Source: Mitsuaria sp. PDC51 (GTDB taxonomy: Bacteria > Pseudomonadota > Gammaproteobacteria > Burkholderiales > Burkholderiaceae_C). From it: a stretch of DNA of 64,000 bases. Location of the stretch: the NCBI RefSeq assembly GCF_900113225.1, contig NZ_FOZE01000002.1:1116001-1180000 (forward strand), read 5' to 3'. Positions 26,553 through 40,138 of this stretch are shown in pieces. The number at the start of each line of letters is the position of its first letter. Position 1 is the stretch's first letter. Made by a program: the position numbers and the translations under genes. The notes under the pieces are model-generated. The model was given only the letters and a program-made list of their open reading frames with translations, had not been told where the DNA came from and made no database searches.

Positions 26553-28436
26553 TCAGATCTCGACCTTCGACCCCAGTTCCACGATCCGGTTGGTCGGCAG
26601 GTGCAGGAAGTCGGCCGCCGCGGCCGCGTTGCGGTGCATGCTCGCGAAGAGCTTCTCCCGCCACAGCGCCATGCCTGAGCCGATGGTCGGGATGACGATG
26701 TCGCGCGACAGGAAGTAGCTGGTCTCCATCTCGTCCAGGTGGACGCCGCGCTGCTCCAGCAGCTTGAGCGCGTCCGGCACGTCCGGTTCGTTCTTGAATC
26801 CGAAGTGCAGCGTCACCTGCCAGCAGTCGTTGTCCAGGCTCTCGACCTCGACACGTCTCTCGAAGCCGATCCACGGCACCTCGTGATGCTTGACGCTGAC
26901 GAACAGGTTCTGCTCGTGCAGCACCTTGTTGTGCTTGAGGTTGTGCAGCAGCGCATTGGGCGTGACGCCCTGCTCCGCCGACAGGAACACCGCGCTGCCC
27001 TGCACCCGCGTCGGCGGGTTGATGAACACCGCCTCGAGGAAGCTCTTCAGGTCGATCGCGTCCTCGCGCAGCTTGTCCGACAGCAGCCGGCGGCCCTGCT
27101 TCCAGGTCAGCATCAGCGTGAACATGCCGAAGCCGATCAGCAGCGGGAACCAGCCGCCGTGGGCGATCTTCAGCAGGTTGGAGGCCAGGAAGGTCGCGTC
27201 GATGACGAAGAACGCGCCGGTCGCGAGCACGCACAGCCACAGCGGATAACGCCAGCCGAAGCGGATCACGAAGAAGGTCATGACCGTGGTGATGGTCATG
27301 TCGATGGTCACCGCCACGCCGTAGGCGCCGGCCAGCTTGCTGGACGAGCCGAAGAAGGCCACGGCCACGACGACGAAGGCGAACAGGCCCCAGTTGACGA
27401 AGGGCACGTAGATCTGGCCGATGTCCCGCACCGAGGTGTGCACGATGCGCATGCGCGGCAGCAGCCCGAGCTGCACCGCCTGCTTGGTCACCGAGAAGGC
27501 CGCCGTGATCAGCGCCTGCGAGGCCACGATCGCCGCCAGCGTCGCCAGCACGAACAGCGGGATCTCCGCCCAGCCCGGCGCCAGCAGGAAGAAGGGGTTC
27601 TTGATCGCTTCCGGCCGGTCCAGCAGCAGCGCACCCTGGCCGAAATAGTTCAGCGTCAGCGCCGGCATCACGAAGCTGTACCAGGCGATGCGGATCGGCT
27701 GCTTGCCGAAGTGGCCCAGGTCCGCGTACAGCGCCTCGCCGCCGGTCACCACCAGCACCACCGCTCCCAGCGCGACGAAGGCGATCCAGCCGTAGTGCGC
27801 GCAGAACTCGATCGCCCACATCGGGTTGATGGCCTGCAGCACATGCGGATTGCCGACGATCTTGGGGATGCCCAGCAGCGCCAGCGAGGTGAACCACACC
27901 AGCATCACCGGCCCGAAGGCCTTGCCCACGCCGCCGGTGCCGAAGCGCTGGACCGCGAACAGCCCCGCCAGCACCACCAGGGAGATCGGCACCACCGCGT
28001 CGTGGTACTGCGGCGCGTAGACCTCGATGCCCTCGACCGCCGAGAGCACCGTCATCGCTGGCGTGATGACCGCGTCGCCGAAGAAGATCGCCGTGCCGAA
28101 GAGCCCCACCAGCATCAGCCCGCGCCGCAGCGTGGGTTTCTCGCGCACGGCGGTGGTGGCCAGCGCCAGCATCGCGATCAGGCCGCCTTCGCCGTTGTTG
28201 TCCGCGCGCAGGATCAGCAGCACGTACTTGAAGGAGACCACGATGGTCATGGTCCAGAACAGCAGCGACAGCACCCCGAGGATGTTGTCGTGCGTCATGG
28301 GGACGTGCGCGCCGTGGAAGACTTCCTTGAGCGCGTACAGGGGGCTGGTGCCGATGTCGCCGTAGACAACACCGAGGGCGCCGATGGTCAGCCCGGCCAG
28401 GACGGCCGGCGAGCGGGGCGCATTGTGTGAACTCAC
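26553..28436 (-). CDS. kup: Kup potassium uptake protein
   Basis: 627 residues, with about 12 membrane helices followed by a cytoplasmic tail from ~residue 450. The N-terminus [19 protein letters not shown] is the Kup signature. [16 protein letters not shown] and [24 protein letters not shown] follow in the right order. The start is a GTG at 28436 ([10 protein letters not shown]). K+/H+ symport is the known family role. Confidence 0.94.
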   Translation of the reverse strand: MSSHNAPRSPAVLAGLTIGALGVVYGDIGTSPLYALKEVFHGAHVPMTHDNILGVLSLLFWTMTIVVSFKYVLLILRADNNGEGGLIAMLALATTAVREKPTLRRGLMLVGLFGTAIFFGDAVITPAMTVLSAVEGIEVYAPQYHDAVVPISLVVLAGLFAVQRFGTGGVGKAFGPVMLVWFTSLALLGIPKIVGNPHVLQAINPMWAIEFCAHYGWIAFVALGAVVLVVTGGEALYADLGHFGKQPIRIAWYSFVMPALTLNYFGQGALLLDRPEAIKNPFFLLAPGWAEIPLFVLATLAAIVASQALITAAFSVTKQAVQLGLLPRMRIVHTSVRDIGQIYVPFVNWGLFAFVVVAVAFFGSSSKLAGAYGVAVTIDMTITTVMTFFVIRFGWRYPLWLCVLATGAFFVIDATFLASNLLKIAHGGWFPLLIGFGMFTLMLTWKQGRRLLSDKLREDAIDLKSFLEAVFINPPTRVQGSAVFLSAEQGVTPNALLHNLKHNKVLHEQNLFVSVKHHEVPWIGFERRVEVESLDNDCWQVTLHFGFKNEPDVPDALKLLEQRGVHLDEMETSYFLSRDIVIPTIGSGMALWREKLFASMHRNAAAAADFLHLPTNRIVELGSKVEI

Positions 28437-28638
28437 GAAAGGCGCGGCGGCCGCCCGGGCCGCCGGAAGTCGAAAGCGCGTATTGTCTGCCTTCCGTTGT
28501 GCAGTGCGTCAATCGCCACTCCCGCCGTTGCGGGGGCGGGCTTGACGGACGGCGGCGGTTGCGCTTGGACCGGGAAATCCGGCCCCGGCGCGACCGCCCG
28601 CCAGCCACCGTCTCCCGACGGCGCCGGCGGCACGCCGT

Positions 28639-31638
28639 TCACTGGAACACGTAGCTGGCGCCGACGGTGAAGCGGCGGCCCAGCAGGTTGGTCGCGCCGG
28701 TGTCGTAGTAGCTCAGCACCGTCGGGATGCCGTTGGCGCGGTCGTAGTCGTTGGTGAGGTTCACCACGCTGGCCGACAGCGTCAGGCCCTTGATGCCGCG
28801 GTAGGAGCCGCCCAGGTCGATGGTGCGGTCCCGGCCGACCCGGCAGCGGTTCAGGTTGCTCAGGAAGGCCCGCTGCGCCGCGGTCAGCGACGAGCAGACG
28901 GTGCTCGACAGCGGATCCGCGTGGTTGAAGCGCAGCCAGGCCCCCGCCTGATCGGTGTCCCACTTGAAGGTGGCGCTGGCCCGGGTCTTGGAGATGTCCG
29001 ACACCGTCGTGCCCACCTGGTGCTGCACCGCCTGGCCTTTCACCACCACCTGGTCGTAGCGCGCCGTGTAGGTGCCGTTGACGTTCAGGCTGAACTTGCC
29101 CCAGGCCGTCGGCGGCAGCCGCAGGTTCAGGTCGTAGTCGATGCCCGAGGTCTTGGTCCACTCGTTGTTGCCGTACTGGCGCACCAGCATGATGATCGGC
29201 CCGCTGTTGTCCACGCCCGGCAGCCAGGTCTGCGGATTGGGATCTCGCACGACCTGCGTGTTGCCCGCCGGGTTGGCGTTGTAGTCGTCCATGATGTCCA
29301 CGCCGCGCTGCGAGCGGATCTCGTTCTTGCGGTGGAAGTACCAGCCGTCGATCGCCAGGTCCGCGTACTGGCTCGGCGTGAAGATCATCCCGAAGGTGAA
29401 GGAATTGGACTTCTCCGGCTGCAGGTCCGGATTGGCGCTGATCACCGTCGGCAGGCTGCCCGGGCTGGTGGTGCCCGACGGCACCGCGGTGAAGCCCAGC
29501 ACGTTGCAGTCGCGGTTGTTGGACACCGGCGCCTTGCTCACCGGCGCGTTCGGGTTGCTGGTGTCGCAGCGCAGGCTGTCGAAGACGCGGCGCTCCTGGA
29601 AGCTGTGGAAGGACAGCGCGAAGGAGTTGCCGATCTGCGAGATCGCCGGCGCGCGGAAACCGGTGGCCGCCGTGCCGCGGAAGACCATCAGCGAGGGCAG
29701 CGCCGTCCACTTGAAGCCGGCCTTGCCGGTGGTGCTGTTGCCGAAGTCGTCGTAGTGCTCGTAGCGCGCCGCGGCCTGCAGCTCCAGCTGCTTGACCACC
29801 GGCAGGCTCAGCTCGGTGAACGCGGCGTAGGACTTGCGGCTGCCCGAGGCGCCATTGGCCACCAGGCCGATGTAGTCACCGGTCGCGTAGACGTCATCGG
29901 GAATCGCCTCCAGCTTTTCCTTGCGCAGCTCGGTGCCGATGGCGATGGCCGCCCGGCCGCCGGGCAGGTCGAACAGCTCGCGGCTGCCGCGCACGTCCCA
30001 GGAGACCAGGCGCGACTTGCCCTCGTTGTAGGCCGTCGACGACACGCTGTTGATCGCCTCGCGCGAGTTGGGCTTGCCGAAGCGGTAGCTGCCGTTGGCG
30101 ATCGCGGCGTTGAGCAGCGAGCTGCGCACCCGGCCTTCCTGGAAGCGCTCGTTGTCGTTCTGGCTGAACAGGATCGCGGTGTCGAAGTCCCAGCCGAAGG
30201 CGGTGCCCTCCAGGCCCGCGGTCAGGCGCGTGGAGCGCAGCACGTTGATGTCGCCGGTGGGCAGGTCCTCGAAGCGGTAGATCAGCTGCACCTGCTGCGG
30301 GTTGGCGGTACCGTTGGTCGGGTTGTCCGGGTGGCCGACGGGCAGGATGATCGCGTTCTGGCGCAGGAAGCTGCCGTCGAGCTTGGGCCAGGTCGTCGCG
30401 ACCGGGTTGCCCGAGGTGACCAGCGAGGTGGTCATCGCATAGGGCGCGCGCTGCTCCACCGTCTTGGTCTTGGACACCATCAGGTCCGCATAGGCGGTCA
30501 GCGCGTCGTTGATCGCGAAGGTGCCGCGCACCATGCCGCTGGTGCGGTCCTGTTTGGCGACGACCTCGTCCGCATCGTCCAGGCTGAAGCGGCACATGCC
30601 GGTGGGCAGCGAGGCCGTGGTGGGCAGGAAACCCGCCGGCCGGTTCGGCACGCCCTGGCCGACGGTGCGCTCGGGCGGGCAGCCCGACAGCGTGCCCAGG
30701 TAATTCACCCCCGACAGGTTGCTGTTGGCGACGTTGATGCCATTGATCGAGGTGGTGCCGGTGAGGCTGGTCGGCACACGGTAGTAGTTGCCGTAGAACG
30801 AGGCCGAGGAGTCCGGCGTGAAGCGCGCCAGCGAGCCGTTGCTGGTCAGGTACTGGTTCTGCAGCGCCAGGTTGCCGCGGTCCTTGAGCTCGTTGGCCAT
30901 CACGCTGTCGCGCTTGGAGACTTCCAGGCCGCCGAAGACGTTGAAGCGCTGCGTGTCCAGGTTGCCGAAGCCGAAGGTCAGGGACCCGTTCTTCGTCGCG
31001 CCGACGCCGCGGTCGTTGGCGCCGTAGGAGGCGCTGCCCTCGATGCCCTGGTAGTCCTTGCGCAGGATGTAGTTGACGACGCCGGCCATCGCGTCCGAGC
31101 CGTACATCGCCGAGGCGCCGTCCTTCAGGATGTCGATGCGCTCGATCGCCTCCTTGGGGATGGTGTTGACGTTGATCATCGAGCCGCGGCCGAAGTTCAC
31201 GTCCACCGCCGCCACCGGCGCGGTGCGGCGGCCGTTGATCAGGATCAGCGTGCCCTGGGAGCCGAAGCCGCGCAGCGAGATCGTCGACACGCCGCCGACG
31301 AAGCCCGAGGCCGCGCCGTCGCCGATCGAGCCGATGTCCACCGCGGAATTCGCACGCAGCAGCTCTTCGACGTTGGCATAGCCGGAGTTGCGGATCTGCT
31401 CGCGGGTGATACTTTGGACCACCGACGGCGTCTCCTTGTCGGTGCGCTTGATCAGCGTGCCGGTGATTTCCACCCGCTCCAGCTTCTTCGCATCGTCCGA
31501 GGGTGCGGACGGGGTGGGGGTCGCGGCCTGCGGGGCCGGGGACTGGGCCTGGGACGGGCTGGCCAACGCCAGGGCCGCTGCGGCGGCGGCCCACTGCAGG
31601 ACGTGCAGGCGTTGCGGACGGGAAAAACGACGGACCAT
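28639..31638 (-). CDS. TonB-dependent outer-membrane receptor
   Basis: 999 residues from MVRRFSRPQ. It has a signal peptide (AAAAAALALASPSQAQ), then a TonB-box-like KKLERVEITGTLIKR near residue 55, the plug domain (SVVQSITREQIRNSGYANVE, ISLRGFGSQGTLILINGRR, AIERIDILKDGASAMYGSDA, AGVVNYILRKDYQG) and a beta-barrel ending in GASYVFQ. This plug type is common in receptors for large carbohydrates or peptides as well as siderophores. It is divergent from a LysR gene, its probable regulator. Ligand unknown. Confidence 0.92.
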   Translation of the reverse strand: MVRRFSRPQRLHVLQWAAAAAALALASPSQAQSPAPQAATPTPSAPSDDAKKLERVEITGTLIKRTDKETPSVVQSITREQIRNSGYANVEELLRANSAVDIGSIGDGAASGFVGGVSTISLRGFGSQGTLILINGRRTAPVAAVDVNFGRGSMINVNTIPKEAIERIDILKDGASAMYGSDAMAGVVNYILRKDYQGIEGSASYGANDRGVGATKNGSLTFGFGNLDTQRFNVFGGLEVSKRDSVMANELKDRGNLALQNQYLTSNGSLARFTPDSSASFYGNYYRVPTSLTGTTSINGINVANSNLSGVNYLGTLSGCPPERTVGQGVPNRPAGFLPTTASLPTGMCRFSLDDADEVVAKQDRTSGMVRGTFAINDALTAYADLMVSKTKTVEQRAPYAMTTSLVTSGNPVATTWPKLDGSFLRQNAIILPVGHPDNPTNGTANPQQVQLIYRFEDLPTGDINVLRSTRLTAGLEGTAFGWDFDTAILFSQNDNERFQEGRVRSSLLNAAIANGSYRFGKPNSREAINSVSSTAYNEGKSRLVSWDVRGSRELFDLPGGRAAIAIGTELRKEKLEAIPDDVYATGDYIGLVANGASGSRKSYAAFTELSLPVVKQLELQAAARYEHYDDFGNSTTGKAGFKWTALPSLMVFRGTAATGFRAPAISQIGNSFALSFHSFQERRVFDSLRCDTSNPNAPVSKAPVSNNRDCNVLGFTAVPSGTTSPGSLPTVISANPDLQPEKSNSFTFGMIFTPSQYADLAIDGWYFHRKNEIRSQRGVDIMDDYNANPAGNTQVVRDPNPQTWLPGVDNSGPIIMLVRQYGNNEWTKTSGIDYDLNLRLPPTAWGKFSLNVNGTYTARYDQVVVKGQAVQHQVGTTVSDISKTRASATFKWDTDQAGAWLRFNHADPLSSTVCSSLTAAQRAFLSNLNRCRVGRDRTIDLGGSYRGIKGLTLSASVVNLTNDYDRANGIPTVLSYYDTGATNLLGRRFTVGASYVFQ

Positions 31639-31732
31639 GTGGCAATCACTCCTGTGACAAGACTCGGGGGAGGCGTGCGTCACGGTAAGGAGCGGTTCCC
31701 GATGGCCCATGAAGCTTTGTGATGGACTTGTG

Positions 31733-31743
31733 AACCTCAGGTT
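31733..31743. promoter_or_regulatory. Perfect 11-bp palindrome at the lysR start
   Basis: AACCT-C-AGGTT lies between the TonB-receptor and lysR starts and directly abuts the lysR ATG at 31744. It leaves no room for a normal Shine-Dalgarno. It could be an autoregulatory site, or the true start may be a downstream ATG (31789 or 31798). Confidence 0.4.
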
Positions 31744-32718
31744 ATGAATGCGTCATCGACCTCCCCCGAAGCCGCTGAACACTTCGTGATGCGGCGCATG
31801 TCGCTGCGGCATGCGCGGGTGCTGCTGGCGCTGCGCGACACCGGCAACATCAGCGCCGCCGCCGATCTGCTGCATGTCACCCAGCCCGCGGTGAGCAAGA
31901 CGCTGGCGGAGCTGGAGCAGGGGCTGGGACAAACCCTGTTCGTGCGGCGCGGACGCAACATGCAGCCGACGCCGCTGGGCCGGCGGCTGCTGGTGCTGGC
32001 CGTCAAGCTCGACGCCGATCTGCAGCGGGCCGCCGGCGATGTCGCCACGATGGTGCGCGGCGCGTCCGGCGAGGTGCGCATCGGTGCGACCAACGCAGCG
32101 CTCGCACGCTTGTTGCCCATCGCGATCACCGCGATGAAGGGCGAGAACCCCGGCGTCACGGTGAGCGTGCGCACCCACGCGCTGCGCTCGCTCTTCACCG
32201 ACCTGCTGGCGGGCACGCTGGACCTGGTCGTCGCCCGGGCGATGCCGCAGGACGAGCCGCTGGGCCTGGCGCGGGTGGCCCTGACGCCGCAGCCGGAGGT
32301 GCTGACGATGAGCGCGCAGCATCCGCTGGCGCGCACGCCCCGGCTGAGCTGGGAGGTGCTGAGCCGTCAGCGCTGGATCTGGCAGCTGCCGGGCACGCGC
32401 ACCCGTCTGCTGATGGACCGGCTCTGGCAGGAGATGGGCCTGGCGCCGCCGACCGACCTGATCGAGAGCGGCGACGCGATGCTGGCGCTGAGCCTGATGC
32501 GCGAGATGCCGCTGGTCGCGGTGATGACCCAGGACATGGCGGTGGCGGCGGCCAAGCGCGGCGTGGTGGTCCTGCTGCCGCACACGGTGGACCTGGGACT
32601 CGGGCCGATGAGCGTCTGGCATCTGCCGGACACGCAGGGCGAGGCGGTCGACCGCTTCAAGCAGCTGCTGGTGGAGGCCGCGCGCCCGGAGGGCGGCGCG
32701 GCCGGCGCTCAGGCGTAG
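31744..32718 (+). CDS. LysR family transcriptional regulator
   Basis: 324 residues. The winged helix reads RHARVLLALRDTGNISAAAD, LLHVTQPAVSKTLAELEQGL, GQTLFVRRGRNMQPTPLG. The effector domain begins at GEVRIGATNAALARLLP and is complete. It resembles the PcaQ/GalR-like LysR branch. It is divergent from the TonB-dependent receptor gene. Its stop overlaps the convergent gshA stop by ten bases. The start is uncertain because a palindrome abuts the first ATG. Confidence 0.87.
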   Translation: MNASSTSPEAAEHFVMRRMSLRHARVLLALRDTGNISAAADLLHVTQPAVSKTLAELEQGLGQTLFVRRGRNMQPTPLGRRLLVLAVKLDADLQRAAGDVATMVRGASGEVRIGATNAALARLLPIAITAMKGENPGVTVSVRTHALRSLFTDLLAGTLDLVVARAMPQDEPLGLARVALTPQPEVLTMSAQHPLARTPRLSWEVLSRQRWIWQLPGTRTRLLMDRLWQEMGLAPPTDLIESGDAMLALSLMREMPLVAVMTQDMAVAAAKRGVVVLLPHTVDLGLGPMSVWHLPDTQGEAVDRFKQLLVEAARPEGGAAGAQA

Positions 32719-34004
32719 TCCTCGGCGTCCGGATCGGTGGTCTCGAGCTCGTAGCTCGCCGCCAGCATCGCCAGGCGGCCGATCACGCCATACATGTAGA
32801 AGCGGTTGGGCGCGCTGGCGCCGGGCTTCTCGCCCGGCGCGGGCAGGTGCGACGAATGCGCGAAGGCCAGCGGCACGAAGCTCGAGCCCGGCGCGTTCAG
32901 GTTCTCGTCCTCGGCCCGGTCCGCATGCACGCGGTAGAAGCCGCCGACGACGTAGCGGTCCATCATGTAGACCACCGGCTCGGCCACCGCCTCGTGGATG
33001 CGCTCGTGCGTGGCCACGCCTTCCTGCACCAGCACCTGGGACAGCGCCGGCACGCCCTGCAGCTTCGCCAGCTTCTCGCGCGCCTTGATCGCCAGCGCCT
33101 CGAGGTCCTTGGCGTCGCGGATGGTCATCACGCCCAGGCCATGGGTGCCGGCATCGGGCTTGACCACGACGAAGGGCTTCTCGTTGATGCCGTATTCCTT
33201 GTACTTGCGGCGGGTGCGGGTGAGCGTCGCGTCCACCTGCGCCTGCAGCGCGTCCAGCCCGGCGCCGGTGTTGAAGTCCAGGCCGTCGACCGCGACCGAA
33301 TGCGGATAGATCAGCCACGGGTCCATGCCCAGCAGCTTGGCGAACTTCTTGGACACCTCCTCGTAGGCGCGGAAGTGCTGGCTCTTGCGGCGCTGCGCCC
33401 AGCCGGCGTGCAGCGGCGGCAGCAGGTACTGCTCGTGCAGGTGGGTGAGCGGGTCGGGGATGCCGGCCGACAGGTCGTCGTTCAGCAGGATGGTGCAGGG
33501 ATCGAAGTCCTTGAGCATCAGCCGCGAGCGCTGGCGCACCAGCGGCTCCAGCGTCAGCGCGCTGCCGTCGGGCAGCGCGACGGTGGTCGGCTCCTTGATC
33601 GACTCGTCCAGCGAGCCCAGCCGCACGTTCAGGCCGGCCATCGAGAAGATGCGCACCAGCGTCGCCAGGTTGGACAGGTAGAAGCTGCCGCGGTTCTTCG
33701 CCTCGGGCACCAGCAGCAGGTTCTTGGCCTCGGGGCAGATCTTCTCGATCGCCGCCATCGCCGCCTGGACCGCCAACGGCAGCATTTCGGGCGTCAGGTT
33801 GTTGAAGCCGCCCGGGAACAGGTTGGTGTCCACCGGCGCCAGCTTGAAGCCGGCATTGCGCAGGTCCACCGAGCTGTAGAAGGGCGGCGTGTGCTCCATC
33901 CACTCGAGCCGGAACCAGCGTTCGATCGCCGGCATCGACTCGAGCACGCGCTGCTCCAGTTCATTGATGGGCCCGGTCAGGGCGGTGATGAGGTGAGGGA
34001 CCAT
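32709..34004 (-). CDS. gshA: Glutamate-cysteine ligase (proteobacterial PF08886 type)
   Basis: 431 residues from MVPHLITALTGPINELEQ. The family blocks are FYSSVDLRNAGFKLAPVDTN, LFPGGFNNL near 55, and a C-terminal ATP-grasp-like part with VVVKPDAGTHGLGVMTI near 280 and NRFYMYGVIGRLAMLAASYE. It makes gamma-glutamylcysteine, the first step to glutathione. This is the GshA type found in Burkholderiales rather than the enterobacterial one. It is 91 bases downstream of the 5-oxoprolinase gene on the same strand. Confidence 0.93.
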   Translation of the reverse strand: MVPHLITALTGPINELEQRVLESMPAIERWFRLEWMEHTPPFYSSVDLRNAGFKLAPVDTNLFPGGFNNLTPEMLPLAVQAAMAAIEKICPEAKNLLLVPEAKNRGSFYLSNLATLVRIFSMAGLNVRLGSLDESIKEPTTVALPDGSALTLEPLVRQRSRLMLKDFDPCTILLNDDLSAGIPDPLTHLHEQYLLPPLHAGWAQRRKSQHFRAYEEVSKKFAKLLGMDPWLIYPHSVAVDGLDFNTGAGLDALQAQVDATLTRTRRKYKEYGINEKPFVVVKPDAGTHGLGVMTIRDAKDLEALAIKAREKLAKLQGVPALSQVLVQEGVATHERIHEAVAEPVVYMMDRYVVGGFYRVHADRAEDENLNAPGSSFVPLAFAHSSHLPAPGEKPGASAPNRFYMYGVIGRLAMLAASYELETTDPDAEDYA

Positions 34005-34095
34005 GATGGGCGGCGCCTGGACAGCCTGTGGGGCGGGTCTTCGGATTCTAGGCACGCCCACATGGGGGCTGTCCGCCCCATCTCAAGGGGAGGCC

Positions 34096-37743
<3,648 letters not shown>

Positions 37744-37818
37744 CGTGAGGTCCAGGAGGTCCGTTCCAGCATCCGGCATCCAGCGCCGGGCGCCCGTGAT
37801 TTGAGGGGTTCGGGCCGC

Positions 37819-39057
37819 TCAGGCGGCGGCCGGCGCCAGCTCGCGGCCGCGGGTTTCCGGCAGCACCAGCGCCGCCAGGATCACCAGCCCGTAGCACAGC
37901 GCCGCCATCCAGCCCAGCGTCTGCCCCAGCGGGTACTGGGTGCTGAAGTGGCCAATCAGCGCCGGGCACGCGGCGCCGAGCGCCCGCCCGATGTTGTAGC
38001 AAAAGCCCTGGCCGGAGCCGCGCACGTCGCTGGGGAAGAGCTCGGCCAGGAAGGCGCCCATGCCGGAGAAGATCCCGGACAGGAAGAAACCCAGCGGGAA
38101 ACCAAGCACCAGCATCGCCGCGTCGGTGATCGGCATCTGGGTGTAGGCCAGTACCAGCACGCCGCCCATCAGCGCGAACAGCATGAAGCAGCGGCGTCTT
38201 CCAATGGCATCGCAGAGCCAGGCGCTGGTCAGGTAACCGGCGAAGGAGCCGGCGATCAGCACCAGCAGGTAGCCGCTGGTGCCCAGCACCGAGAGCTGCC
38301 GCTCGGTCTTCAGGAAGGTCGGCAGCCAGGTGGTCACCGAGTAGTAGGCGCCCTGCATGCCGGTGGCCAGCAGGCTCGCCAGCACCGTGTTGCGCAGCAG
38401 CTCGGGCGAGAAGATGCGCAGGAAGTTGGCGCGCTGCCCGCGCGCCTTGGCACGCGCCTGCTCGGCCAGGTAGACCGGCGGTTCGTCGAGGTTGCGGCGG
38501 ATATAGAGGATCAGCAGCGCCGGCAGGATGCCGATCCAGAACAGCACCTTCCAGGCGGTCTCCGGCGGCAGCACCGAGTACAGCCCCCAGAACGCCAGCG
38601 CCGAGGCCGCCCAGCCGATCGCCCAGCTGCTCTGCACCAGGCCGGCGGCCTTGCCGCGGTGCCTGGCGTTGATCGTCTCGGCGATCAGCACCGAGCCCAC
38701 CGCCCACTCGCCGCCCATGCCGAAGCCCTGCATCGCGCGGGTGAAGAAGAGCTGCTCGAAGGAGGTGGTGAAGCCGCTGAGGAAGGTGAACAGCGCGAAC
38801 CACAGCACCGTCCACTGCAGCACGCGCACCCGGCCGAAGCGGTCGGCCAGGACGCCCGCCGCCCAGCCGCCGACGGCCGAGGTCAGCAGCGCCCCGGTGG
38901 CGATCGCGCCGGCCTGGCCCTTGCTCATGCCCCAGGCCGCGATCAGCGTCGGGATGAGGAAGGTGTAGATCATGTAGTCGAAGCCGTCGACGGCATAGCC
39001 GGCGAAGGTCGCGGTCAGCGTGCGCCGCTCGGGGGGCGTGGTGTCTCGGAGCCACAT
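37819..39057 (-). CDS. MFS transporter, metabolite:H+ symporter type
   Basis: 412 residues with 12 helices. It shows the sugar/acid-transporter motifs: VLADRFGRVRVLQWTVL between helices 2 and 3, MQGFGMGGEWAVGSVLIAET near 110, and LPETRGREL at the C-terminus. Such carriers import sialate, shikimate, proline/betaine or small acids. It sits between the DUF1445 and 5-oxoprolinase genes on one strand (gaps of 124 and 75 bases), so 5-oxoproline, pyroglutamate-like or D-glutamate uptake is a sensible hypothesis. Confidence 0.88.
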   Translation of the reverse strand: MWLRDTTPPERRTLTATFAGYAVDGFDYMIYTFLIPTLIAAWGMSKGQAGAIATGALLTSAVGGWAAGVLADRFGRVRVLQWTVLWFALFTFLSGFTTSFEQLFFTRAMQGFGMGGEWAVGSVLIAETINARHRGKAAGLVQSSWAIGWAASALAFWGLYSVLPPETAWKVLFWIGILPALLILYIRRNLDEPPVYLAEQARAKARGQRANFLRIFSPELLRNTVLASLLATGMQGAYYSVTTWLPTFLKTERQLSVLGTSGYLLVLIAGSFAGYLTSAWLCDAIGRRRCFMLFALMGGVLVLAYTQMPITDAAMLVLGFPLGFFLSGIFSGMGAFLAELFPSDVRGSGQGFCYNIGRALGAACPALIGHFSTQYPLGQTLGWMAALCYGLVILAALVLPETRGRELAPAAA

Positions 39058-39181
39058 GGTGTCGTCTTTCTTCGATGCCGGCGACGCGCGCCGGCGGGGG
39101 ACGGAGACGGTCGTCGCCTCGCGTGCGGGGCGGGCGGCGGCCGGGACGGTACTGCGGAGACAGGCGGATCGCGGCGGGAAC

Positions 39182-40015
39182 TCAGGCCGCGAGCAACGCG
39201 CGATTCAGGAGATCGGTGACCAGCATGTGCCCCGGCGCATGGGTGATGCAGAACGGCGGACGCGCCGTGGCGATCGCCGACTGCGGCGTGACGCCGCAGG
39301 CCCAGAACACCGGCAGCTCGCCGTCGCGCACGTCGACGGCGTCGCCGTAGTCCGGCGTCGCGAGGTCGCGGATGCCGATGCGCGCGGGATCGCCCAGGTG
39401 CAGCGGCGCGCCGTGCACCTGCGGCAGGCGCGAGGTGATCTGCACCGCGCGGATCGCGTCGGCGGCCGTCAGCGGCCGCATCGAGACCACCGTCGGCCCG
39501 CGGAAGACGCCGGCGGGCGTCGTCTCGATGCTGGTGCGGTACATCGCGACATTGCGGCCCTGCTCGACGTGCCGCAGCGGGATGCCCTCGGCCAGCAGCG
39601 CATGCTCGAAGGAGAACGAGCAGCCGATGGCGAAGGCGACCAGGTCCTCGCGCCACCAGCGCGTGACATCGACCGGTTCATCGATCAGCTCGCCGTCCCG
39701 CCAGACGCGGTAGCGCGGCAGGTCGGTGCGCAGGTCGAGGTCGGCGCCCAGCGCCGCCAGGAACGGACTTCCGGGCTCGCTCACGCCGAGCAGCGGGCAG
39801 GCTTTCGGGTTCAGCGCGCAATAGCGGCGGAAGTCCTCGGCCAGGTCCGCCGGCAGGATCGCCAGGTTGGCCTGCACGTGGTCGCTGGCCAGGCCGCTGG
39901 TGTGGCCGCTGAAGCCGCCATGGCGCGCGGCGAGGCGCACCTCGAGCGCGCTGGACGCGGCGTCCAGGACGGGAAGATCGGCGGCGGGATCGAGGCGGGC
40001 GGTCGGCTGGTTCAT
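39182..40015 (-). CDS. DUF1445 (D-glutamate cyclase-like) putative hydro-lyase
   Basis: 277 residues from [15 protein letters not shown]. The family blocks are [20 protein letters not shown] near 40, [17 protein letters not shown] near 70, [17 protein letters not shown] near 105, [15 protein letters not shown] near 135, [15 protein letters not shown] and [11 protein letters not shown] near the end. The family is annotated as putative hydro-lyase; the mammalian homologue DGLUCY converts D-glutamate to 5-oxo-D-proline. Its product would be chemically next to the oxoprolinase substrate, which makes this neighbourhood coherent. Confidence 0.87.
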   Translation of the reverse strand: MNQPTARLDPAADLPVLDAASSALEVRLAARHGGFSGHTSGLASDHVQANLAILPADLAEDFRRYCALNPKACPLLGVSEPGSPFLAALGADLDLRTDLPRYRVWRDGELIDEPVDVTRWWREDLVAFAIGCSFSFEHALLAEGIPLRHVEQGRNVAMYRTSIETTPAGVFRGPTVVSMRPLTAADAIRAVQITSRLPQVHGAPLHLGDPARIGIRDLATPDYGDAVDVRDGELPVFWACGVTPQSAIATARPPFCITHAPGHMLVTDLLNRALLAA

Positions 40016-40101
40016 GGCGGGATCGCGAAGGCTGTCGGGCGATGCGACGCATTGTGGGAGTCGCCCACCCGCTCGATCCAATGGAAATTTTGCGCGTCGC
40101 T

Positions 40102-40120
40102 TCATCGATTTTTTCGATGA
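40102..40120. promoter_or_regulatory. Inverted repeat upstream of the DUF1445 gene
   Basis: TCATCGA-N5-TCGATGA is a perfect inverted repeat with seven-base arms and an all-T spacer on the plus strand. It lies 87 bases upstream of the DUF1445 start and 19 bases past the lysR stop. AT-rich dyads of this size suit a LysR-type activator site; a weak terminator for lysR is the alternative. Confidence 0.45.
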
Positions 40121-40138
40121 CGCAAGTAGCGATTCCGC

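Noticed and set aside
25336-28608. A 1090-codon minus-strand frame that seems to fuse kup-region sequence to BenE
   Set aside because: Only the C-terminal ~391 codons (BenE) are in the coding frame; the upstream part is an out-of-frame shadow of kup.
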